DNA from: Leifsonia sp. AG29
GTDB lineage: Bacteria > Actinomycetota > Actinomycetes > Actinomycetales > Microbacteriaceae
Assembly: GCF_009765225.1 (NCBI RefSeq)
Contig: NZ_VMSF01000001.1
Span: forward strand, 2,604,001-2,668,000
DNA: 64,000 nucleotides
Direction of reading: 5' to 3'
This document shows, one piece after another, positions 24,153-32,660 of the stretch. Each line of letters begins with the position of its first letter. Position 1 is the stretch's first letter. The position numbers and the translations under genes were made by a program. The notes below the pieces were generated by a model. The model had not been told where the DNA came from. It saw nothing but the letters and a program-made list of their open reading frames with translations, and ran no database searches.

Positions 24153-25597
24153 TCCGCCTTTCGTCGGGATGCTGCGCGTTGTTCGAGCCGGTAGGTCTCG
24201 AGGAGCCGGAGCCAGATCTCGCTCACGGTCGGATAGGAGGGAACGGCATGCCAGAGCCGGTCGATGGGGACCTGACCCACGATCGCCGTCGTCGCCGCGT
24301 GGAGCAGGTCGCCCACGTCCGGTCCGACGAGGGTCACGCCGAGGATGACCCGGCGGTCGTCGTCCACGACCATCCGCGCCCTCCCGGCGTAGTCGTCGGC
24401 CCGCACCACGGCGCCGGCGACCCACCCGATGTCGTAGGCGGCCACGCTCACGCGATAGCCGGCCCGCCGGGCGGCTGCCTCCGTCAGTCCGACGGAGGCG
24501 ACCTCAGGCTCGGTGAAGGTCACCTGCGGCACCGCCTCGTGGTCCGCCGTGGCGACGTGGCCGCCCCACGGCTCGTCGAGGACGGTGTCGCCCGCGGCCC
24601 TCGCGGCGATGACGTCGCCGGCGATCCGGGCCTGGTACTTGCCCTGGTGCGTCAGGAGCGCCCGGTGGGTGACGTCGCCGACGGCGTAGAGCCAGTCGTG
24701 CCCGGGCAGCCGCATCGTGTCGTCGGTCGGCAGCCAGTCCCCCGGGGTCAGCCCGACGGTCTCCAACCCGATCGCCTCGGTGCGCGGACGGCGGCCGGTC
24801 GCGACGAGGATCTCCTCGGCGACCACGGGCTCGCCGTCGTCCGTCTCGACCCGGACTCCGTCGTCGCTCCGCGATACCCGCGCGAAGCCCGTCTCGAGCC
24901 GCAGGGTCACGCCCATCCTCTGAAGGGAGTCGGCGACCACTTCGCCCGCGAACGGCTCCATCGACGTCAGCAGACCGCCCCGCGAGATCACGGTCACGGC
25001 GCAGCCGAATCCCGCGTACGCGGTGGCCATCTCGCACCCGACGACGCCGCCCCCGAGGATGACGAGGCTCTTCGGCACCGTCTTGACGCTCGTGGCATCG
25101 CGGCTCGTCCATGGTTCGCTCTCGACGAGGCCCGGAACGTCCGGGACGACCGGGTCCGAGCCCGTCGAGACGACGACCGCCGCGCGGGCGGTGACCTCCG
25201 TCTCGGTTCCATCGGATGCGGTGACGATCACCACCCTCTCGCCGGCGATGCGCCCGTGTCCGCGCATCAGCGAGATCCCCGTCGAGTCCACCCAGTCCAC
25301 CTGGCTCTGATCGGACCAGTCGTGAACGAGACGATCCCGGCGGCGCAGGATCGCCTCCACGTCGAGCTCACCGCTGACCGCCTCGGCGGCACCCTCGACG
25401 GCGCGCGCTTCTCGGACGCTCTGCGCGGGACGCAGCAGCGCCTTCGACGGGATGCACGCCCAGAAGGAGCACTCCCCGCCGACCAGCTCGTGCTCGATGA
25501 GCACCGCGGTCAGGCCGCCCTGCACCGCCCGTTCGGCGACGTTCTCCGCGACCGCGCCGCCGCCGATGACGACGACATCGAATTCGCTCTTCTCCAT
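24149..25597 (-). CDS. FAD-dependent pyridine-nucleotide disulfide oxidoreductase
   Basis: A 482-residue flavoprotein of class I (dihydrolipoamide dehydrogenase/mercuric reductase type). It shows the FAD motif VVIGGGAVAEN (9-19), the redox-active disulfide Cys43-Cys48 (GGECSFWACIPSK), the NAD(P) motif LVILGGGVVGCE, the second FAD motif LYAVGDV, and a C-terminal dimerisation domain with the conserved HAVPSYPTVSE in place of HAHPTxxE. It reduces a disulfide or similar acceptor with NAD(P)H; the partner is unknown. It leads an operon with a VOC protein and a small protein, all overlapping by four bases. Confidence 0.88.
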   Translation of the reverse strand: MEKSEFDVVVIGGGAVAENVAERAVQGGLTAVLIEHELVGGECSFWACIPSKALLRPAQSVREARAVEGAAEAVSGELDVEAILRRRDRLVHDWSDQSQVDWVDSTGISLMRGHGRIAGERVVIVTASDGTETEVTARAAVVVSTGSDPVVPDVPGLVESEPWTSRDATSVKTVPKSLVILGGGVVGCEMATAYAGFGCAVTVISRGGLLTSMEPFAGEVVADSLQRMGVTLRLETGFARVSRSDDGVRVETDDGEPVVAEEILVATGRRPRTEAIGLETVGLTPGDWLPTDDTMRLPGHDWLYAVGDVTHRALLTHQGKYQARIAGDVIAARAAGDTVLDEPWGGHVATADHEAVPQVTFTEPEVASVGLTEAAARRAGYRVSVAAYDIGWVAGAVVRADDYAGRARMVVDDDRRVILGVTLVGPDVGDLLHAATTAIVGQVPIDRLWHAVPSYPTVSEIWLRLLETYRLEQRAASRRKAE

Positions 25598-25692
25598 GCT
25601 GGCCCCCAGGCTGTCCGTGGATGCGGCCCTCGCATCACCGGGGCCGGCGGATTCATGAGCGAGGCTCAGCATAAAACCACCCCACTTACCGG

Positions 25693-26751
25693 TCAATCGA
25701 TCGGGCCCGCCGCGCTCGCGGTCGCATCGCGCACGACGTCGAGCACCATGCGGAAGCGCGCCTCGCCGGACATCATCCGTGCGAAGGCAGCGCCCGCGTC
25801 GGCCAGCGGCCTGCGCTCGACGATCGGCGCGATCCCGTGCGCGAGCGCGAAAGCGAGGTTGTCCGCGTTGTCGCCGGGCGTCCCGGTGAGGCTGCCCACG
25901 ACCGAGCGCCCTCCGAAGATGAGCGACGTCGTCGACACCTGGATCGGGTCGGCCGCGACGCCGACGACGACGAGCCGGCCGCGGACGGCCAGCCCGTCGA
26001 CGAGCCCGGACATGGACGCGCCGTTCGCCGCGGTGGCGATGATCGCGTGCGCTCCACCGAGCTCCTGCAGCGCGGCGGCCGGATCGGCCACGGAGGAGTC
26101 GATGTAGTGTTCGGCACCGAGCTGCACCGCGAGTCCGCGTTTGCCCTCGCCCCGCGCGATCGCCGCGACCCGGAAGCCCATCGCCGCGGCGTACTGGAGC
26201 GCCAGGTGGCCGAGACCGCCGATCCCTTGGACGGCCACGAGCTGGCCCGGGCGCGCACCCGAGTCGCGCAGCGCGGTGAACACGGTCAGCCCGGCGCACA
26301 TCAGCGGCGCGAGGACGGCCGCGTCGACACCCTCCGGGACAGCGACGATGCCGGTCGCCCGGACGATGACCGACTCGGCGTAGCCGCCGTCCCAGGTGTC
26401 CCCGAGCACGGGCTGGTCGAGGCAGAACGTGAACTCGCCCCGGCGGCAGTTGGCGCACCTCATGCAGGGGCCGCCCAGATAGCCGACGCCGACGCGGTCG
26501 CCGATCGCCCAGCCGGTCACCCCCTCCCCGATCGCCTCGATGCGGCCGATCACCTCATGGCCGGGCACGATCGGGAGGCCCCGGTCTCGGTGGCCGATGA
26601 GGTTGAGGATGCCCGCGACATCGCTGTGGCACACGCCGCAGGCCTCGACCGCGACGCGCACGGTCCCGGGGCCGGGATCTCTCCGATGAAGGGTGACCGG
26701 CTCGAAACCGGACAGGTCTGTCGCCCGGACGGCGGAGTAGTCGGAACTCAT
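25693..26751 (-). CDS. Zinc alcohol dehydrogenase (AdhA/AdhP type)
   Basis: A 352-residue MDR enzyme with a complete zinc set: Cys38, His65 and Glu66 at the catalytic site (ACGVCHSD, PGHE), and Cys96, 99, 102 and 110 at the structural site. The cofactor motif is GIGGLGHLALQYA. It interconverts alcohols and aldehydes. It is the second gene after the MFS transporter, with an ATGA overlap and AAGGAG site, and is divergent from an Rrf2 regulator, which suggests induction by a reactive carbonyl or similar stress. Confidence 0.93.
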   Translation of the reverse strand: MSSDYSAVRATDLSGFEPVTLHRRDPGPGTVRVAVEACGVCHSDVAGILNLIGHRDRGLPIVPGHEVIGRIEAIGEGVTGWAIGDRVGVGYLGGPCMRCANCRRGEFTFCLDQPVLGDTWDGGYAESVIVRATGIVAVPEGVDAAVLAPLMCAGLTVFTALRDSGARPGQLVAVQGIGGLGHLALQYAAAMGFRVAAIARGEGKRGLAVQLGAEHYIDSSVADPAAALQELGGAHAIIATAANGASMSGLVDGLAVRGRLVVVGVAADPIQVSTTSLIFGGRSVVGSLTGTPGDNADNLAFALAHGIAPIVERRPLADAGAAFARMMSGEARFRMVLDVVRDATASAAGPID

Positions 26752-27947
26752 GATTCTCCTTGGAGTGCGGTAGGGACAGTGTGCTGCGCCGAGTGGTCGT
26801 GCGGGAAGCGGATCCGCAGCAGAGCCGCGCCGACGCAGGCCAGGAGGACGACGGCGGCGCCGACCAGCAGGGCCGGCCGGTAGCCGTCGGTGAGCAGGGG
26901 CGTCACGAGCAGCGGGCCCGCCACCTGCCCGGCGCTGTAACCGGCGGTCAGCACCGCCACAGCGCTCATCACGCCGAGGTGGCGCCCGGTGGCCAACGAG
27001 AGCGTCGTCACTCCGACGAAGGTCGCGCCGAAGAGGACCGCCCCCGTCACCGCGGCGACCGAGGAGGCGGACAGCGCCGGGAGCGCGATACCCACGGCCT
27101 GGATCAGGAGTGCGCCCGTGAGCAGCGTCGGCCGCGACACCCGGAGGCTCAGCCAGGTCCACACCGCGCACGACGGCACCGCCGCAAGCCCCACGATGAT
27201 CCAGACGCTGTCGGAGAGCGGGCCGGGAGAGCCGGCATGCACCGACGCGACCAGGAAAGTGCCCGCGATGATGTACCCGGCCCCCTCCAGGACATAGGAC
27301 GCGGCCAGCAGGGAGAACCAGCGGTGGCCGGGGCGCGCGCCGGGGCGGGGCGTTCCGACCCGCGAACCCGGTCCTCGTTCGCCGACGAACCAGCCGCACG
27401 CCAGCAGTGCGGCCGCCAGGGCCGCGGAAGCGAACCAGGCCGTGCTCCAGTCGCCGAGGGCGGCGACCACGGCGACGAGGAGACCGGAGACGGCGATGCC
27501 CGCGCCGATCCCACCGTAAGCCCAGCCGACGAGGTGCTGGTCGCTGCTCGTGAGCTCGGCGAGGATCGCATTGCCGGCGACCATGAAGACGATCGCGCTG
27601 GCGACGCCCGCGACCGTGCGGATCGCCGCCCAGGTGACGAGGTCGTGCGCGAGCGGCATCGCCAGCAGGGACAGCACGAGGACGACGCCACCGATCCGGA
27701 GGGCGGACCGTCGGCGGCTCACGACGGGCACCGCGATCCCCAGCAGGGCGCCGATCAGGTAGCCGAGGTAGTTGCCGGTGGCCAGGAGGCCTGCACCTTG
27801 CGGCGTGAGACCGGCCCCGGCCTCCATGAGCGGGAGCACCGGGGTGAAGACGAACCTCCCCACTCCCATGGCGGCGGCCAGCACCGCCCCGGTGCTGGCG
27901 ACGGTGAGCCAGCCGGACCGGCGGCGGGCGCCTTGCTGCGCTGACAT
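26748..27947 (-). CDS. MFS transporter, YbfB/YjiJ family
   Basis: A 399-residue major-facilitator protein with 12 membrane segments. The opening MGVGRFVFTPVLPLMEAG is the characteristic start of the YbfB/YjiJ group. It is probably an efflux or uptake carrier of a small organic molecule. AGGAGG lies five bases before ATG 27947. The promoter region is shared with the Rrf2 regulator and carries two operator-like repeats. Confidence 0.9.
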   Translation of the reverse strand: MSAQQGARRRSGWLTVASTGAVLAAAMGVGRFVFTPVLPLMEAGAGLTPQGAGLLATGNYLGYLIGALLGIAVPVVSRRRSALRIGGVVLVLSLLAMPLAHDLVTWAAIRTVAGVASAIVFMVAGNAILAELTSSDQHLVGWAYGGIGAGIAVSGLLVAVVAALGDWSTAWFASAALAAALLACGWFVGERGPGSRVGTPRPGARPGHRWFSLLAASYVLEGAGYIIAGTFLVASVHAGSPGPLSDSVWIIVGLAAVPSCAVWTWLSLRVSRPTLLTGALLIQAVGIALPALSASSVAAVTGAVLFGATFVGVTTLSLATGRHLGVMSAVAVLTAGYSAGQVAGPLLVTPLLTDGYRPALLVGAAVVLLACVGAALLRIRFPHDHSAQHTVPTALQGES

Positions 27948-27956
27948 GCAGCCTCC

Positions 27957-28007
27957 TATCGTGGATGCGTGACATCTACGATAACATGGATGCGTGGCGT
28001 CTATAAT
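27957..28007. promoter_or_regulatory. Rrf2 operators and overlapping -10 box
   Basis: A near-perfect inverted repeat, TATCGTGGATG (27957-27967) and CATCTACGATA (27973-27983), one mismatch, lies between the divergent genes. A second, degenerate copy starts 25 bp downstream (the shared GGATGCGTG is at 27963-27971 and 27988-27996) and overlaps the consensus -10 box TATAAT (28002-28007). This arrangement fits repression of both the MFS operon and the regulator itself. Confidence 0.6.
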
Positions 28008-28014
28008 CGGCAGC

Positions 28015-28554
28015 ATGGAATTGCCCCAGAGCACTGAATGGGCCCTGCACTGCTGCTGGCTCCTCGCCCAGACCGACGAGGGCGTCGTCCTCTCGCGTCG
28101 TCGCCTCGCCGAGTTCTTCGAACTGCCCGAGCCGTACCTGGCGAAGGTGCTCAAGCAGCTCGTCGACGGCGGCATCCTCACCTCGGTGCCCGGCGCCGGC
28201 GGCGGGTACCGACTCGGGCGACCGGCGTCGCAGCTCACGGCCCTCCAGGTCGTCACGGCGATCGACGGAGGCGGCTCGCTGTTCCACTGCACCGAGATCC
28301 GCCAGCGCGGACCGGTCGGCCTCACGGCCGAGCAGTGCACGCAGCCCTGCGGCATCGCCCGCGTGATGCACGAGGCGGAACTCGCGTGGCGGCGACAGCT
28401 CGCGGCCACGACCGTCGCCGATCTGATCGAGAACGCGGCTTCGGCCTCCCAGGCCAGAGCGGCCCGCTGGCTCGGGCCGCTGGCTCGGCCGGAGATCGCC
28501 GGTCGCGCCCACCAGCAACCATCCGGCAACGAACGAAAGAAGGAAAGCCGATGA
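28015..28554 (+). CDS. Rrf2-family transcriptional regulator with three cysteines
   Basis: A 179-residue Rrf2 protein: N-terminal winged helix (residues about 1-70, with EPYLAKVLKQL as recognition helix and a GAGGGYRL wing), then Cys92, Cys108 and Cys112 (CX15CX3C). These sit in the loop where NsrR/IscR-like members bind an Fe-S cluster or where redox-sensing members use thiols. ATG 28015 begins seven bases after TATAAT, so the mRNA is probably leaderless; GTG 27994 upstream overlaps the promoter and is unlikely. It is coupled to the aldo/keto reductase (ATGA) and probably controls the divergent MFS-alcohol dehydrogenase operon. Confidence 0.88.
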   Translation: MELPQSTEWALHCCWLLAQTDEGVVLSRRRLAEFFELPEPYLAKVLKQLVDGGILTSVPGAGGGYRLGRPASQLTALQVVTAIDGGGSLFHCTEIRQRGPVGLTAEQCTQPCGIARVMHEAELAWRRQLAATTVADLIENAASASQARAARWLGPLARPEIAGRAHQQPSGNERKKESR

Positions 28555-29543
28555 ACGACAGGATGCGGACCACCACCCTCGGGGCGGACGGACCGGAGGT
28601 CGGGGTGATCGGGCTCGGCGCGATGGGCATGAGCTTCGCCTACGACATGGCCTCGGAACGGGACGAGGCCACCTCCATCGCCGTCATCCACGAAGCCCTC
28701 GATCTCGGGATGACGCTCATCGACACGGCGGACGTCTACGGGCCGTTCACCAACGAGGAGCTCGTCGGCCGGGCGCTGGCCGATCGCCGCGACCGTGCCG
28801 TGCTCGCGACGAAGGTGGGCCTGGAGGCGGTGGACCCCACCGGGGGCCCGGGAGGATCACCCGTCACGCGGAAGAACGGACGGCCGGAGCACGTGCGGGC
28901 GGCGATCGACGAGAGCCTCCGCCGCCTGCGGACCGACCGTCTCGACCTGTGGCAGCTGCATCGCGTCGACCCGGACGTCCCGATCGAGGAGACCTGGGGC
29001 GCCATGGCGGAGGCGGTTCGAGCGGGCAAGGTGCGCCACCTGGGGCTGTCGGAGATCGATCTCACGGTCGAGCTGATCCGCCGCGCTCAGGCCGTGCACC
29101 CCGTCGCGGCGGTGCAGGGGGAGTTCTCGCTCTGGACGCGCGACCTCCAGGCCGACGTGCTGCCCTACCTGCAGTCGGAGGGGATCGCCCTCATCCCGTT
29201 CTCCCCGCTCGGCCGCGGATTCCTCACCGGGCGGTTCTCCTCATTCGACGAGCTGCCCCGCAACGACCAGCGCCGTCGGCTCCCGCGTTTCCAGGAGGAG
29301 AATCTGGCCGTCAACCTGCGGATCGCCCAGACCGTCCGCGAGCTGGCGGATCGGATCGGCGTCACTCCGGCCCAGCTGGCCCTCGCCTGGATTCTCGCCC
29401 AGGGCGAGCACATCGTCCCGATTCCGGGAACCAAGACGCCTAAATACCTGCGCGACAACGCCGGTGCCGCTGGCGTTCGGCTCGACGCGGCGGACCTCGG
29501 CGTGCTCAACGACCTCCCCGCACCGGTAGGCGCTCGCTACTGA
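28551..29543 (+). CDS. Aldo/keto reductase
   Basis: A 330-residue TIM-barrel oxidoreductase with the catalytic tetrad visible as LIDTADVYG (Asp and Tyr), LATKVG (Lys) and WQLHRVD (His). The C-terminal IPIPGTKTPKYLRDN is the NADPH-binding loop. The sequence is of the YakC/AKR13 type, acting on aldehydes or ketones. It overlaps the Rrf2 gene and is therefore in the regulator's own operon. Confidence 0.92.
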   Translation: MNDRMRTTTLGADGPEVGVIGLGAMGMSFAYDMASERDEATSIAVIHEALDLGMTLIDTADVYGPFTNEELVGRALADRRDRAVLATKVGLEAVDPTGGPGGSPVTRKNGRPEHVRAAIDESLRRLRTDRLDLWQLHRVDPDVPIEETWGAMAEAVRAGKVRHLGLSEIDLTVELIRRAQAVHPVAAVQGEFSLWTRDLQADVLPYLQSEGIALIPFSPLGRGFLTGRFSSFDELPRNDQRRRLPRFQEENLAVNLRIAQTVRELADRIGVTPAQLALAWILAQGEHIVPIPGTKTPKYLRDNAGAAGVRLDAADLGVLNDLPAPVGARY

Positions 29544-29553
29544 GGCCTCGGCG

Positions 29554-30162
29554 TCAGGCGTGCGCCTCCTCGGCGAGCCCGAGGAGGCGCATGCTGTTGC
29601 GCCACAGACTGTCGAGCTGCCCCGGGTCGTTGTAGAGCTTCGCCAGGAGCACGAGCCCTTCGATCTGGGCGACGATCGCCTTCGCCGCCTCGCGGAGATC
29701 GGCGACCTGGAGCTGGCCGGCCGCCTGCGCCTCCCGGAGCGCCGCCTCGACGATGTCGATCTGCTCCTCGAAGATCTGCTGGAGCCGGTCACGGACGGGG
29801 TCGTCCTCCGAGCTCAGTTCGAGCGCGAGGTTTCCGAACAGGCAGCCGACCACCGCACCGGTGCCCGCCAGGGCCTCGCTCTGCATCTCGGCGGTCGCCA
29901 CGAACAGGCCGCGGAGCCGCTCGACGATGGGTTCGGGGGCGGTCAGGATGCTCCTCCACACGCCTCGCTGCCACTCCCAGTGCTCATTCACCACCTCGAG
30001 GGCGAGCGCCTGCTTCGACGGGAAGAAGTAGTAGAAGCTCCCCTTCGGCACCCCCGCGGCGGCGCAGATCTCGGCCACGCCGATGCTCGAGTACGACCGG
30101 CGGCCGAACAGATCGGCCCCCGCGGCCAGAATGCGCTCCCGCGCGTCCGATTTGCGTCCCAT
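29554..30162 (-). CDS. TetR/AcrR-family repressor
   Basis: A 202-residue regulator: helix-turn-helix at residues about 8-55 (GVAEICAAAGVPKGSFYYFFPSK pattern) and a helical ligand domain. On the minus strand TATAAT lies seven bases before the ATG, implying a leaderless transcript. It diverges from an SDR-NTF2 operon whose promoter spacer contains a palindrome, so it probably represses that operon and itself. Confidence 0.92.
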   Translation of the reverse strand: MGRKSDARERILAAGADLFGRRSYSSIGVAEICAAAGVPKGSFYYFFPSKQALALEVVNEHWEWQRGVWRSILTAPEPIVERLRGLFVATAEMQSEALAGTGAVVGCLFGNLALELSSEDDPVRDRLQQIFEEQIDIVEAALREAQAAGQLQVADLREAAKAIVAQIEGLVLLAKLYNDPGQLDSLWRNSMRLLGLAEEAHA

Positions 30163-30164
30163 GC

Positions 30165-30193
30165 TTGCAATTATACGACCAGTCGTCTATAAC
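30165..30193 (+). promoter_or_regulatory. SDR operon promoter with TetR-type operator in the spacer
   Basis: TTGCAA (30165-30170) and TATAAC (30188-30193) are exactly 17 bp apart. The perfect 12-bp palindrome ACGACCAGTCGT (30175-30186) fills the spacer, so a bound TetR protein would block RNA polymerase. The divergent TetR -10 box overlaps the same segment. Confidence 0.7.
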
Positions 30194-30241
30194 TGTTCTC
30201 GGTCAATAGTTGACCGACCATCTAGTAAGGAACGACACAAC

Positions 30242-30949
30242 ATGCACGCACGCAAGGTCGCCGTCATCACCGGCGCATCGCAGGGCATCGGCGCCGGACT
30301 CGTCGAGGGCTACCTCGGTCTCGGGTACGCCGTCGTGGCCAACTCCCGATCGATCGCCCCGCGCGACGAGGAGAACCTCGTCACGGTCGCCGGCGACATC
30401 TCCGACCCGGAGGTCGCCGAGCGCATCGCCTCCACCGCTGTCTCCCGGTTCGGCCGGATCGACACCCTCGTGAACAACGCCGGCATCTTCATCGCGAAGC
30501 CTTTCACCGAGTACACGCAGGAGGACTTCGCCACCGCGCTGGGGATCAACCTGGGCGGCTTCTTCCACATCACGCAGAAGGCCATCGCCGACATGCTCGA
30601 CCGCGGCTTCGGCCACGTCGTGAACGTCACCACCACCCTGCAGGAGAGCGCGAACTCCAACGTCCCGTCGGGCCTCGCTTCGCTGACCAAGGGAGGCCTC
30701 GCCTCCGTGGTGAAGTCGCTCGCCGTCGAGTACGCGGCCCGCGGCATCCGGGTCAACGCGGTCTCCCCCGGCATCATCAAGACGCCGATGCACGCCGAGG
30801 AGACGCACGGGTTCTTCGCCGGGCTGCACCCGATGCAGCAGATGGGCACCATCGACGACGTCGTTCGCGGCGTCCTCTACCTCGAGCAGGCGCCGTTCGT
30901 GACGGGCGAGTTCCTGCACGTCGACGGTGGACAGAGCGCAGGGAACTGA
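30242..30949 (+). CDS. SDR-family protein lacking the catalytic tyrosine
   Basis: A 235-residue protein with a normal SDR cofactor site (TGASQGIG at 10-17; NNAG at 78-81) and the structural PGIIKTPM. At the active site Lys150 is present, but the tyrosine four residues earlier is Ala146 (VPSGLASLTK), and the serine position is Thr. This variant is common to a group of actinobacterial SDRs; it may use another acid/base or act as a reductase with an unusual mechanism. It is first in an operon with an NTF2-like protein two bases downstream, and is probably repressed by the divergent TetR. Confidence 0.88.
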   Translation: MHARKVAVITGASQGIGAGLVEGYLGLGYAVVANSRSIAPRDEENLVTVAGDISDPEVAERIASTAVSRFGRIDTLVNNAGIFIAKPFTEYTQEDFATALGINLGGFFHITQKAIADMLDRGFGHVVNVTTTLQESANSNVPSGLASLTKGGLASVVKSLAVEYAARGIRVNAVSPGIIKTPMHAEETHGFFAGLHPMQQMGTIDDVVRGVLYLEQAPFVTGEFLHVDGGQSAGN

Positions 30950-30951
30950 CC

Positions 30952-31320
30952 ATGAGCGAGCAGAGCAGCATCCTCGAGGGCGTGCTCGAGGTGTGGGCGC
31001 GGGACGTCCGCGAGCACAACCCCGAGCGGGTGGCCTCGTACTTCACGGAGGACGCCGTCTTCCAGGGCTTCGACCCCCGTCACACGGTCGGGCGACCGGG
31101 AATCACGGCCTACTACGACAAGCAGCCGGTCGGCCTGGACCCGGACTACCGGGTGCAGGAGGTGCGCCCTCTCGGCGACGACGCGTTCCTCGCGTTCGTC
31201 GACATCGACTTCGCCCGCCCCTCGGGGGAGGTCATCCCGACGCACCTCACGCTCGCTCTCGTCCGAGACGGCGCCGAGTGGCTCATCGAGCAGTACCACG
31301 TGTCGAAGATCGGCGCGTAG
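30952..31320 (+). CDS. NTF2-like (SnoaL/DUF4440-type) protein
   Basis: A 122-residue cone-shaped alpha/beta protein of the NTF2-like superfamily, with an N-terminal helix, the segment YFTEDAVFQGFDPRHTVGRPGI and a beta-sheet ending WLIEQYHVSKIGA. Members bind or isomerise small hydrophobic molecules. It begins two bases after the SDR stop, so the two are co-translated and likely share a substrate. Confidence 0.8.
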   Translation: MSEQSSILEGVLEVWARDVREHNPERVASYFTEDAVFQGFDPRHTVGRPGITAYYDKQPVGLDPDYRVQEVRPLGDDAFLAFVDIDFARPSGEVIPTHLTLALVRDGAEWLIEQYHVSKIGA

Positions 31321-31348
31321 GCTGCCACCGATCCGGAGGGAGAAGGCG

Positions 31349-31648
31349 ATGGAGTTCTTCGTCGACATGGTGACGACCGTCCCGGACGGCACCACACCGG
31401 AGGAGGTCGCCGCGATGCGCGAGCGCGAAGCGGCGCGGGCCGCCGAGCTCGCGCACGAGGGCAGCCTCCGCCGGCTGTGGTGGCCGCCTCTGGCCGAGGG
31501 CGAATGGCGCAGCTGGGGCATCTTCTCCGCGTCCGACGCCTCCGCCCTCGAGGAGGCGCTCGCCTCGATGCCGCTGCGGGCGTGGCGACGGGACACGGTC
31601 ACCCCGCTCACCCCGCACCCCAACGACCCGGGGCTCGGGCGGCCGTAG
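31349..31648 (+). CDS. Muconolactone isomerase-like protein
   Basis: A 99-residue ferredoxin-like fold protein. The pattern EFFVDMVTTVPDGTTPEEVAAM, LWWPPLAEGEWRSWGIF and ALASMPL matches the muconolactone delta-isomerase family (catC-like). No other beta-ketoadipate pathway gene is nearby, so it probably acts on another lactone or enone. GGAGGGAGAAGG precedes the ATG. It lies 28 bp after the NTF2 gene, probably in the same operon, and a hairpin follows. Confidence 0.85.
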   Translation: MEFFVDMVTTVPDGTTPEEVAAMREREAARAAELAHEGSLRRLWWPPLAEGEWRSWGIFSASDASALEEALASMPLRAWRRDTVTPLTPHPNDPGLGRP

Positions 31649-31655
31649 TACCGCG

Positions 31656-31688
31656 GGTGGGCCGGCCGCCGACGGCGACCGGCCCACC
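31656..31688. terminator. Bidirectional hairpin between convergent genes
   Basis: GGTGGGCCGG (31656-31665) pairs perfectly with CCGGCCCACC (31679-31688). It lies between the stops at 31648 and 31704. No U-tract is present. Confidence 0.6.
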
Positions 31689-31703
31689 GCTGCGGCGGCG
31701 CGC

Positions 31704-32132
31704 CTACTCGGTGTCCGGGCGCTGCCCCAGCGGTCTCCGGCCGCGCAGTGCGTAGACCGGAAGCCACACGGCGAGCGCCAGAAGGGCCATCGCGAGGGGG
31801 ATGTGCACCGCCGTCATCGCATCGTTGCCGTCGTCCGTGATCATGCCGCCGAGGTGCGCCTCGCCCGCGACCAGCGCGACGAGCAGGATGCTCCCGACGA
31901 CGAGGAGCAGCTGGCGGCGGAGGAACACAAGCGCCCAGACCGCGGTCAGAGCAGCCAGGATCAGCGTCGCCCAAGCGCCGATGTCGTGGATGTGCACCCA
32001 CGCATCGGGCCGCTTGTCCGACGAGAGGAAGATCCCCGCCCACACGCCCTGCAGCACCACCCCGAGGGCTGTCAGGGCGGCCAGGACGGCGAGGATTCGA
32101 CGTGCGGTCTTCGAGGTCGTCTGGGTGGTCAT
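31704..32132 (-). CDS. Four-helix membrane protein (DUF6220-like)
   Basis: A 142-residue integral membrane protein with four hydrophobic segments. His residues sit near helix ends (WVHIHDIGAW, GEAHLGGM, TAVHIPLAM), a pattern seen in small haem- or quinone-associated membrane proteins and in DUF6220. The role is unknown. ATG 32132 has GGAG eight bases upstream. The 251 bp upstream (32133-32383) shows no gene. Confidence 0.75.
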   Translation of the reverse strand: MTTQTTSKTARRILAVLAALTALGVVLQGVWAGIFLSSDKRPDAWVHIHDIGAWATLILAALTAVWALVFLRRQLLLVVGSILLVALVAGEAHLGGMITDDGNDAMTAVHIPLAMALLALAVWLPVYALRGRRPLGQRPDTE

Positions 32133-32383
32133 CGATCGGTCTCCTTGTTCAGGGGGTCGGTCATCGGTGATCGTTGTGCTGCGCGACGGCGCCGCCTCGC
32201 CCACCGTAGGCACGGTTCCTCCGAACGCCCCTCATCCGGGGGTGGACGAACACCTCCGGGCGACCGTCATCACCTCCCGGCGGGGCTTCCCGTTCCCCCG
32301 CAGACCGCGCATCACCGGGCCAGCGGCCGTCCGCTTCACCACCCGGAATGCTGAGTGAAGTCTCATCGCCCTCTCAGGTCGGG

Positions 32384-32620
32384 TCAGAACCTTTCGCCGT
32401 CTTCGTCGTTCGCGACCGCTTCGACCCAGTCGATCGCGTGATCCGAGAGGTACAGCCCGTCCGGCCCCCGACCACCGACCCACCACTCCTTCGAGTCGAC
32501 GACACCGCCCGCGGATTCGATATCGGCCACGACGCCGGCCGGGATCGCCTCACCGTTGTGGTCGATGAGCCACCGCCGCGCGGATTCCGGGAGGCGCGGC
32601 CACCACTCCGAGATGTCCAT
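32384..32620 (-). CDS. Small conserved hypothetical protein
   Basis: A 78-residue acidic, Trp-rich protein (WWPRLPESARRWLIDHNGE at the start). No signal peptide or membrane segment is present and no family is recognised. CACACT six bases before ATG 32620 fits a leaderless start. An upstream extension of the frame to 32779 is a shadow of the methyltransferase gene. Confidence 0.65.
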   Translation of the reverse strand: MDISEWWPRLPESARRWLIDHNGEAIPAGVVADIESAGGVVDSKEWWVGGRGPDGLYLSDHAIDWVEAVANDEDGERF

Positions 32621-32660
32621 GCCGCCAGTGTGGGCGCCGGTCGGCGACCGCGGCAACGGA

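Noticed and set aside
24179-26107. 642-residue plus-strand frame across two minus-strand genes
   Set aside because: It spans the boundary of the flavoprotein and alcohol dehydrogenase genes and has no coherent sequence features.
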